DNA from: Catonia carolina
Lineage: Eukaryota > Arthropoda > Insecta > Hemiptera > Achilidae
Reading direction: 5' to 3'
Assembly: GCA_035578175.1 (NCBI GenBank)
Contig: JAQMRL010000003.1
Span: forward strand, 105,946,969 to 106,010,968
Length of the DNA stretch: 64,000 bases
Below the pieces are notes generated by a model, which did not search any database, was not told where the DNA came from, and was given only the letters and a program-made list of their open reading frames with translations. The translations under genes and the position numbers were made by a program. Position 1 is the stretch's first letter, and each line of letters starts with the position of its first letter. Below are positions 56,115 through 64,000 of this stretch, piece by piece.

Positions 56115-56740
56115 CAGTCGAATTTTCTATATCTCGAATTAAATTTCAGTCCCCTTTAACCTTCCCATGCATTTACCATGTCATCTATAACTCTATAACT
56201 CGAATTCCCCAATATCTTTAAGTCGAATTAATTATGCGTTTCTTTTGACATAATTTGTACGTAGTTCTGAAAATAGCGGTTTCGGTCTTTTGAAATATGT
56301 AGGTGAATGCTGCTTCTTTCATTACAAGAATATGTTCGACGATGAAAGGGTACAGACCTTCAAAGTCATCTGGTTGCCTTTGTGTCGGCGTAACAGGCGT
56401 AAACCAAAACAAAGAATTTCTTTGAATCGATGAATCTTTGGTCGACCATAGAACAATAGAACCTGTCTGTCGATACCATGTACTGCGTAATTTTGGAATA
56501 CTGTATACAATATGTACAGTACTTAACACGGCTGCCAATAGCTAAGCTAAATTCAACGTACAGTACTGTTTTACGGAATTACGCATGTGCAGTAGGCCTA
56601 CATTCCACATATTGTAGTCTACTGTATTAGCCTATGTGGATTGTTCTGTTTTTTTTAATGATGGCTTTGTTTTTATTTTTCCATAACTCGTATTGTTTTC
56701 CCCCCATCCTTTGAAGATTCGAGTTATAGAAGTTCGACTG
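56115..56740. mobile_element. Pogo/Tigger-like DNA element, TA target
   Basis: Ends CAGTCGAATTTTCTATATCT and GAGTTATAGAAGTTCGACTG are inverted repeats (sharing CAGTCGAA, TCTATA and CTCGAAT), with TA outside both (56113-56114, 56741-56742). The repeated 'TATAACTCGAAT' style is characteristic of Tigger-type termini. The minus-strand 106-codon frame at 56218-56538 has no recognisable transposase motif. Probably non-autonomous. Confidence 0.75.
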
Positions 56741-56742
56741 TA

Positions 56743-57506
56743 TTAACAATTTTAACTTCTGTTTCAGTATCGTTTAAAATATATTGCAGATAGGAGATAA
56801 ACAGTTTTTTAACGGTACTTGTAAAAGAAAAATACTTATTCATTAATTTAATCAGAACTCTTGAAAGTGGAGTTTTTAATTTTATCAAATAATACTAAAT
56901 TTTAGTAGTGAAGCCAATATAGCTAACAATGAAGATAAGGTGATATTTTAATGTTAGTAGGTTAGTAGGCTTGTCTATTTAGGCTGTTGTAGGGCGTTAA
57001 AATAGTATTTAGCAGTATTAATGCTGACGTCATTTTATTAAACTATAACCTCATTAATGTTTTAATTTGGTATTCCACCATAAAGTTTACTATGCGTGTG
57101 CGTGTGTATTTTATTAATGACCTGTTGTGTGGTGTTGTAAAATTCTCATTAGGTTTGCACTTGGTTTTGGTTCTAGTTCTGCTATTGTACATGAATGTAG
57201 AAATACTTATATACTTCTCCAATTTAGTCGGTATCTTTTAGTATTTTTTTATTTGTCATTAGACACATTTGTGCTGGTACAAAAATTTGTTGGTACCGTA
57301 CTGAAAGGACTATCTCATCCATCTTATACAAAGAATCTTTGGTGTAATAGTTGACTATCGTATGAGGTCGCTCATCCAATCAGTGCAATATAATTTCTTG
57401 CACAGATTTTCTGTAAAGAATGGTCCAAGTTAATTTCTGTTATAGCAGAATGTATGCGATACTATCTCTTGTAAATATTACGTGAAATCAATGATGAACT
57501 TATTAG
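56743..57506. other. No gene seen
   Basis: AT-rich; includes a TGACGTCA at 57024-57031, here without promoter context. Confidence 0.4.
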
Positions 57507-57508
57507 TA

Positions 57509-58213
57509 CAGTAAAATTCGGTTGTAACAAAAATCCTGTAATAAAGAATGAAAATAAAAAATTTGTTGGGTTTGTATGTTATTAACACATTATAATGTCT
57601 GATATAAGAAAAATCTGGATTAAAAATAACAAAGAAACGAATGTAGACTATATTTTTAATTTTTTTTTTCATCAACTTAATGTTACGTGTATGTTGTACA
57701 TTAAGGCATTTGTTCAGCCTACATTTAAATAAAGTAGCCCTGTATCACGTGTGAAGTTTTATATTTAATTTCGGGAATTATCTCATCACGGTTTTTTGTT
57801 TAAGTACTGTTCATACTTAGAAGATTGTTTTAAGTCACATCAATATCTGCAGTCATTAGCGACTACTTATGTTTTTCTTCACTTGGTACGTTTGGGAGTA
57901 ATTGTTAAAGAGCAGTATTATCCTGAATGTCTTAGCCCAGACTTACCGGGAATCGAAACCGCGAACTTTTTTATGCTTAGAACAGCTGATGATTAAACGT
58001 CGCTAACCGTTCGTCCGCGGAGGTAGAATAAAAGATTTTTATTCATGATATTTTACTTAAATTTAGTATTTAGACGAATATTCGATTTTCCAGTAATTCG
58101 CTGGGCACATAAGATAATAGAGTACTACATAGATATTTCGGTGTATAGCCTTATTCGGATACAACGAACAAACAATGCTGGCCTTTTGAATTTGGTTATA
58201 CCGAATTTTACTG
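57509..58213. mobile_element. Pogo/Tigger-like DNA element carrying a tRNA-SINE
   Basis: The left end CAGTAAAATTCGGTTGTAAC and the reverse complement of the right end, CAGTAAAATTCGGTATAACC, match over 19 bp with small changes. TA flanks both ends (57507-57508, 58214-58215). The interior includes the reverse-oriented SINE at 57822-58025, so about 500 bp is the element itself. No transposase. Confidence 0.78.
57822..58025 (-). mobile_element. tRNA-derived SINE (tail type 2) inside pogo-like element
   Basis: On minus: CCTCCGCGGACGAACGGTTA with A-box-like ACGGTTAGCGACG, B box GGTTTCGATTCC, then TAGTCGCTAATGACTGCAGA and GATGTGACTTAAAACAATC. The head differs from the 7732 SINE, but the tail is clearly the same type. 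Confidence 0.75.
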
Positions 58214-58215
58214 TA

Positions 58216-59157
58216 CTAAGTATTCTTTGAAACCGTCAGTACTTAAGAATAATAATCTTCCAGTTCCATACGCGTCAACATTAACTTGTTCTGTTGATAA
58301 TCGTTTGTGAATTTTCTTATTTTGTTAATTCTTCGTACTTAACCTGTGAAAACAAGACACACATGTTGTTGAACTTCTTGTTTGTTCTACTCGATTGTTC
58401 GTTGAAATTCAGAAGCTTACAGACTAATGAATTTTTTCTGAGGTACGAATAATTATCGGAACCGTAACAATCGTTAGATTACTCCATTTACTTTTCATGG
58501 CTCACATTTTTTTTCACATGTAGGTCAGCAGTAAGTTTAAATGAAGCTCATTACCTGTATACATAAAAGATATTTCGATATATCGACGACATGTCTTATT
58601 AAAATGTGAGGTACAAGTTTGTATCTTGTTTCTCTTAGTTTCGTCAAACTATTAACTGAACTAAAGGAAACTAGCAAACACAAACAAAACTATTTTGTGT
58701 GTGTCTATAACACTTGGACGGCATAAAAGCACACCTGTTGTATTCGCTCATTGATAAACTTGTCAATAATGTTCGTTATTGTGAATTAAGTTTTTTTGCT
58801 GTTTTCTGCTGTAATAATAAAGTCGTTTATCTGCTGTACGTTATTGTTTAAGGTCGTTTTAATTTTTTTTCATTTATCTTTTCTACAGATAATTTTGTAG
58901 TAGTATAAGCTATTTAATTTAAAATTTTGAAAATTACTCATGATATTGTACCTAATATTAGTTATCATGTTTTCCAAGATTAAATTATTAAACTCTACTA
59001 ATTTCCTTGTTTTTCTTTTTAGCGTTATAAAATTTAATTTGTGTAAAATGGTTCAGCCAGTTGATCTTTTTCGATAACGACAAAATAGGTTGTGGAACAA
59101 CGATGTTAAAAAAATTTCAAAGTTAGTCGGGGGTCAAACGAGGTTAATTCTATGTAT
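58216..59157. other. No gene seen
   Basis: AT-rich DNA without recognised elements. Confidence 0.4.
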
Positions 59158-59999
59158 TTAAGTCTCTCTGTCTTATATAAAATGTAGGTATTAAAAGTTT
59201 TGTTTTCGTGTCAAATTTTCGAATTGAGTTTTCAGGTCCCCTGAGCTGAAGAAACATGTTTTTACGATTTGTCTGTGTGTACGCCTGTGAATAAAATTAC
59301 CAAAATATAGAAATTTACGAATTTAAATTTGGAACTAAAGTTAAGTACCATTTGGACCCGACACGAACATTTGCATCAAAATCGATTAACCGAAAATTGC
59401 AGATAATTCGTGAAATTTTCCACTTTTTGCGATTTTCTCAACGACGGTATTACAATTTTTTGTTAAAATCGCCTCATTTACTGTATTTATTATATTATTT
59501 AAGCTCTACAAGATGGGATAAGCGGCATGTTGCGGTAGGGGAGTTGTGCTTTCGTGCTAACAAGTGGTGTTTTGCTTTCTTGTTTTCTTTCTTCCTTTCT
59601 AACGAAAAGGTGTAAATTATAATTTAATTTTTAAAATCTGTATCTTTTATTTTAAGCGGTTTTTCTTCAGGGCTTAGTTTAGCGTCATTCAGTGATTTTT
59701 CTATATTTTGCTCATTAATATCTGTAAAAAATGGGTTTTTAAAATGGAAATTATATTTAACATGGCTAAAAATTTCTAGGTCGAGAAATATGTCGTTCTT
59801 GAATTTACAGTGTTATAAATTTGGTAAAGATTACTCCATAGATAACTAAAGTTTTCGAAAATTATGAACTATTTTTCTATGTTAATTTCGTTTTACGGTT
59901 GTTAGTGATTTTACTACGAGTGTACAGCTCATAAGAAAAGTCCCTTTTTACATTGGCTTGAGAAAGTCAATAGCATGAGTGTTTCATACCAGATTTTTA
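59158..59999 (+). repeat. Foldback-type repeat D, copy 4 (most diverged)
   Basis: TTAAGTCTCTCTGTCTTATA, TTTTGTTTTCGTGTCAAATT, TTCAGGTCCCCTGAGCTGAA, AACATGTTTTTACGATTTG, GGACCCGACACGAACATTTG, TTGCGATTTTCTCAACGACG and TAAGCTCTACAAGATGGGAT. The end GGCTTGAGAAAGTCAATAGC is followed by GAGTGTTTCATACCAGATT. Same order as 50853-51798 but many substitutions and deletions. Confidence 0.72.
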
Positions 60000-60520
60000 T
60001 AAAAAAATAACAATATTTTTGTAAAAGTTTTTTCTCTGGTATTTAATTTTGCATTTCTTAGCTATAATGTTTGATTTTTGTATATAAATCTCTTCGTTGA
60101 AAAGTCAATTCATTGAGTCAGCCATTTTTTGTCACGGTTTTATTTCAATGAATGAAATGTTAGATAAAACAAACCTCTAGTAGGCGTACCTTACGATATT
60201 TTATTGTTCTTTTGAGTTCACGTGCGAAGACATTTAATTATTATTTAGCGTTACACTATACAGTAGTTAATAGTCGTGCTTATTGTCGTTATTATTGTTT
60301 AAAGTACGCGTAGAGTTGCTCTTTCTATATGTATAGTCTTTTATTGTTTTTAAAACCTTCATAAATATTAATATAGTAGATAAATAGTAGTGAAAGGTGT
60401 GGCTGATTGTAAATATTGTAAATTGTACTTTAACATGGATAAAAGTTTGTCTAACTACAGTTGGGATTACTATAGTGCTACTGTACTACAATCTTGTTTG
60501 TTTTATTGACTATTGTAATG
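60000..60520. other. No gene seen
   Basis: AT-rich DNA without recognised elements. Confidence 0.4.
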
Positions 60521-60850
60521 TGTTGTGTAGGTCATCAGCCGAAAGGCTGGTTTGATTTTCTAGAGGTTTACTAATTAAAACGAGGAGTGAGGTGGTTTAT
60601 CACTGCCTTCCACACTGAGAGGAAAAGCATCTTCACGTCATTTGCCACAGGATCTGGCTGTATAATGAAGTTCATTTCTCTCAGAGGAAATAACTCGTGA
60701 CTAGTGTATTTGACATTTCTACTTCTTCTGTTCTTAAATGCTTCAGTCATATAATTGGCCTTGTAATAAGAAACAGAACTATTTTTTGTAGCTCTGGAAC
60801 TAGCAGATCGAGTATAAATAATTTAACAATCCACCTGACTGTTATGGGCA
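60521..60850 (-). mobile_element. SINE-A copy with internal deletion
   Basis: GTGTTGTGTAGGTCATCAGC, CGAAAGGCTGG, AAACGAGGAGTGAGGTGG, then a deletion of the GCTTATCAGCATGCCAGG block, GCCACAGGATCTGGCTG, CTTCTTCTGTTCTTAAATGC, ending CACCTGACTGTTATGGGCA. Confidence 0.82.
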
Positions 60851-61067
60851 AGTGGATAAAAATTTTATGATTTGTGTATAATAAAATATTTTCGTTCATA
60901 AAGTGACCTAATACTAGTTTGTATGTACTTTTCAAATGGTTTGTCTTTGTAATAAATGAGAGCTCGTTTTATCTGAACGTGATATCGGTCTGAAATATAA
61001 AACCTAGTTGTAAGAGAAAGAAAAAACAGTAAAAAATGGCTTTCTGCATGTGGCAACTGAATAATGG

Positions 61068-61215
61068 GGAAGATTTCCCCTTCTAACTGCCTTTTTGTGG
61101 TAGTAGGAGGAAAATCAGCGATTATTAACACCTGGATCAGGAGTGGGAAATAGTATCGATGCACAGTAGTGGGAGAGGCGAAACAATTTAAGCAGAACAA
61201 GCCGTGTCTTCAAGG
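61068..61215 (+). repeat. Dispersed repeat E, copy 2
   Basis: GATTATTAACACCTGGATCA, GGAGTGGGAAATAGTATCGA, TGCACAGTAGTGGGAGAGGC and TTAAGCAGAACAA align with 44896-45040. The overlapping 111-codon minus frame (60865-61200) spans unrelated sequence and is not called. Confidence 0.6.
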
Positions 61216-61496
61216 TTTTTTATTTTTAAATTGTAAAGTTCTAAACTAATGATGAAATTATTATAGTATGTTTAACCGAGATTTAAAAGAATATAGCCTA
61301 TTTCGTTTTTTATAATTTTTTAAATTGTAATGTTCAAATTGTGTTATTTTTATGCCTCTTTTTTCGGTTAGACGTCAGTATTCAGAACGGTCACGGATGT
61401 TCAATCTTTGTAATCTGAGGTAGATGAACCATAAATATCTCATAACTGGTAATGCAAAATAATAAATTCTGCCTTTGATTTTGTTTTGTTTTTTAA
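61216..61496. other. No gene seen
   Basis: AT-rich DNA without recognised elements. Confidence 0.4.
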
Positions 61497-61661
61497 TTTT
61501 TATTTATGTCGCATAAACATCTTGGTAATTAGCAAAGACGTTCGGTAAATGAATTGTGGGTTTGATGTGTAATAATTTTACGAATCCTTGCCGGGAATCG
61601 AATCCGAAACCTCCGCTTTCCACTGTAGCATGCTGACCAGTGGGCCATGTAGGCGGCTCAT
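61497..61661 (-). mobile_element. tRNA-derived SINE (tail type 2)
   Basis: On minus: GCCGCCTACATGGCCCACTG, GGTCAGCATGCTACAGTGGA, B box GGATTCGATTCCCGG, then the tail TTTGCTAATTACCAAGATGT and TATGCGACATAAATAAAAAT. The tRNA-like part lacks a normal 3' acceptor end and runs into the SINE body. Confidence 0.8.
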
Positions 61662-61944
61662 TGAATGTTTTACAACACGTTTTATAATTATTCACTCTCG
61701 TAGAATTTTGTGTGGTAGGCTGGTCTGGTATACAGATGCGGGCCATCTCTAACTGGACGTGATTATTTCCAGTACAAAAGGCGATATGGCACACCGTAGA
61801 GCAGTACAAAGCTAACACTGAACTCAGGAAAATTGAAATTGTTGATCTAAAACCAAAGCGAAAGGCAGTGTACCTGTTTTAACACTTCTACATTTAACAT
61901 TTTTTCTGGTGTTAACATTAACTTAAATATATTACTTATTATAT

Positions 61945-64000
61945 TTATTATTATTATTATTTCTTGTTAGATCCTACTAGGGATGCATTTCTCTTAGTTC
62001 CAGCCAGTTTCCGGATGACCCATGCTGCCTTCATTTTTTCTGCATGTGATCTTTTTCGCTCCTCTGTCCAGGCCGTTCCCGTTCTCCTCGGCCCTCCCAA
62101 GCACTTTAGATTCTCAATTTTCTGCTTCATTTCTGTTCTATTGAGAAGTGTTTCGCCCGTAATGTCATTCACCAGCATCGTCTCGTGGATCTCCTTGTGC
62201 CATCTCGTTGTAGTTTTCCTGCCCTCCCAGTACTTCCATAACTGCTTCGTTAGTCTGGAGTCGTGCATCCTCGCTATGTGGCCGAAGAATGCCAGTCGTC
62301 TCTGCTGGATGACTTCTCTTATGGGTGTGGTGAAGGAATATACTTCTTCGTTACTTCTGAGCCTGTATTCTCCCTCTTTATTTTGAGTCGGCCCGACTAT
62401 TCTTCTGATGATTTTCCTCTCGGTAGTTTCTATCGAGCGCAGGTGGATGTTAGATTTCAAGTGGTGGGTTTCCGCCGCGTACAGCACCTCCGGTCTGGCA
62501 ACCGTCTGGTAGTGTCTTATCTTGGCATTGCGCGAAATTGATCTCTTATTATAAACGTTCTTGGTGAGACCGTATGCTTGTGCTAGCTTTGTAGCTTTTG
62601 CTTGAATCGCAAGTTTGCCAGAGTTGTCCAGCGTTATGATCTCGCCAAGATATTTAAATGATTCAACACGTGAAATGTCGTCCTCTATCAGGAACTTAGG
62701 TGCGTCTTTTTCGTTGGACATGAATTGGGTTTTGTTTTTAGAGATCTTCAAGCCGATCTTTCCCGCTTCTTCCTCCAGTAGTCGTACTTGTTCTGCAGCG
62801 TCGTTGACCGTGTCTGCTATCAGTGCGATGTCGTCTGCGAATGCTAACGCGTTGACTTTTATCGCTGTTCCAACTTTAACTCCTCTCGGAGCTTTCTTAT
62901 TCCATTCGCGCATGACTTTCTCCAGTGCGCAGTTGAACATTAATGGAGAGATGCCGTCGCCTTGTCTAACGCCTGTTCTGATGCAGAATGGTTTGGAGAG
63001 TTCAGATCTGAATTTTACCCTCGATTCCGTGTCAGTGATGGTTTGTTGGTAGATGTTTCTGGTTTTGTTATCCAGGCCGAATTCCTGTAGAACCTCGATC
63101 AGTGTGTCCCTATCGATGCAGTCGTACGCTTTCATGAAGTCGACGAAAACTATCGTCAACGACTTATTCGCCAGCTTTCTTCCTTCGATGATCAACTTGA
63201 GGTTGATGATCTGTTCTGCACAGGATCTTCCCTTCCTGAAGCCTACCTGGTATTCTCCTAGATGCGGATCGAGTTGGGGTTCTGCTCTGCTGAGGAGAGC
63301 CTTGGATAGAATCTTGTACGTAACTGGCAAGAGAGAAATTCCTCGGTAGTTGTTCGCATCCGTTCTGTCACCTTTCTTGTGCAATGGATGGATAATAGCT
63401 GACTTCCATTCCTGTGGGATTTTGCACGTCCGCCATACCGTGTTGAGTTCTTCTACGAGAGGTTGTAGTTGTTCGTCTTCCAGTATCTTCCAGTGCTCTG
63501 CGACAATGCCATCCTCTCCTGGAGCTTTGTTGTTCTTCAGCGTCTGAATGATTCTCTTTATTTCTTGAAGGTCAGGTGGGCTGGAGTCTCTGTTAGGTCT
63601 GCTCTCGTTTGTCGGCCATTTGTTTAACGGTTTTGGGCAGTTGAGGAGTGTTTCAAAATACTCCGCTAGGCTCTGAGCGTTTTCTGCATCACCATGCCCG
63701 AGTTTGCCGCTTGTGGGATTTCTGATACTTAGGGATGGTGGAGAGTATTTGGTCAAAGATCTTTTGAATGTTTGGTAGAAGTTTCTGGTGTTGTTTTTCT
63801 TGAAGGATTCTTCCAATGACGCCAAGTTTTCCATGAGATATTTCCTTTGGCTGTTCCTGAATGTTTTGGCCGTCTTCCTTCTTTCTTCTTTGAAGGTCTC
63901 AAATTTAGAGGGTTTCGGGTGGGCTTTCCAGTCTCTCCATGCCTTCTTTCTGTTGTTCAAGGCTTCATCGCATTCGGGATTCCACCAAGCATGTTTCGGC
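61945..64000 (-). CDS. Non-LTR retrotransposon reverse transcriptase, partial at window edge
   Basis: The minus-strand frame is open from the right edge (PKHAWWNPECDEALNNRKKA, the linker after the endonuclease) to a TAA at 61959-61957, over 670 codons without a stop. RT motifs in order: LKNNKAPGEDGIVAEHWKIL, IIHPLHKKGDRTDANNYRGI, YQVGFRKGRSCAEQIINLK, IVFVDFMKAYDCIDRDTL, GVRQGDGISPLMFNCALEKV and the catalytic ALAFADDIALIAD (FADD near 62827-62838). Then SFKYLGEIITLD, VYNKRSISRNAKIRHYQTVA, RRLAFFGHIARMHDSRLTK and a basic C-terminus WTEERKRSHAEKMKAAW. The enzyme would copy its own RNA at a nicked target; the endonuclease should lie beyond 64000. The stop is the first of five consecutive TAA triplets (61959-61945), so the element has essentially no 3' UTR. 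Base composition is clearly GC-richer than the flanks. Possibly a full-length, recently active copy. Clade not assigned. Confidence 0.94.

Noticed and set aside
56218..56538. 106-codon minus-strand frame inside a pogo-like element, considered as transposase
   Set aside because: No HTH or DDE motif could be recognised; length and position can be explained by chance.
1..64000. CRISPR array, operon or bacterial mobile element
   Set aside because: The only short regular repeats (30-bp minisatellite) have no unique spacers, and all coding content is of eukaryotic retroelement or transposon type.

Overview
The window looks like an AT-rich piece of animal nuclear DNA, most likely from an insect. 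The signs are several families of 5'-truncated non-LTR retrotransposons, tRNA-headed SINEs, many TA-flanked non-autonomous DNA transposons, and no dense gene packing. Order or species cannot be assigned from the sequence alone; an insect with a large repeat-filled genome fits best. No host protein exon, rRNA or functional tRNA gene was recognised. Almost all short open frames are chance ORFs.

Layout. 1-577: a tandem repeat of about 332 bp cut by the left edge. 2-10 kb: SINEs, a TIR element present twice (4767-5229 and 9304-9777), and a TIR element carrying a tRNA-SINE (7581-8115). 11-13 kb: a LINE tail next to a shrunken pogo-like transposon with a Brinker-type DNA-binding relic. 14-17.4 kb: SINE-A copies, a Jockey tail and an inverted-duplicated foldback repeat. 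18.4-20.4 kb: a LINE lacking its endonuclease but with an unbroken reverse transcriptase. 20.9-22.1 kb: a pogo-like hairpin and a second copy of the TIR+SINE composite. 24.5-33.9 kb: more SINEs and a 191-bp near-perfect hairpin. 34.4-39.0 kb: three tails of one LINE family in the same orientation, and a 30-bp minisatellite. 40-47 kb: two DNA elements inserted into SINEs. 48.7 kb: a LINE tail with clear target duplications. 50.8-60 kb: large foldback-type repeats, opposed LINE tails and two pogo-like elements. 61.9-64 kb: a LINE reverse transcriptase running off the right edge.

How it fits together. The LINE fragments show that reverse-transcription machinery has been active in this lineage. 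The SINEs (at least three families, several copies with 11-12 bp target duplications) probably depended on it. The DNA elements have only TIRs or broken transposase remnants, so they would need transposase supplied from elsewhere. The nested insertions give relative ages: SINE-A and SINE-B predate several TIR elements, while one tRNA-SINE was carried inside a TIR element that later multiplied. No clear new host system was found. The most interesting material is repeat biology: the composite element, the nested insertions, the pogo-like relic and the AGGTCA-bearing minisatellite.
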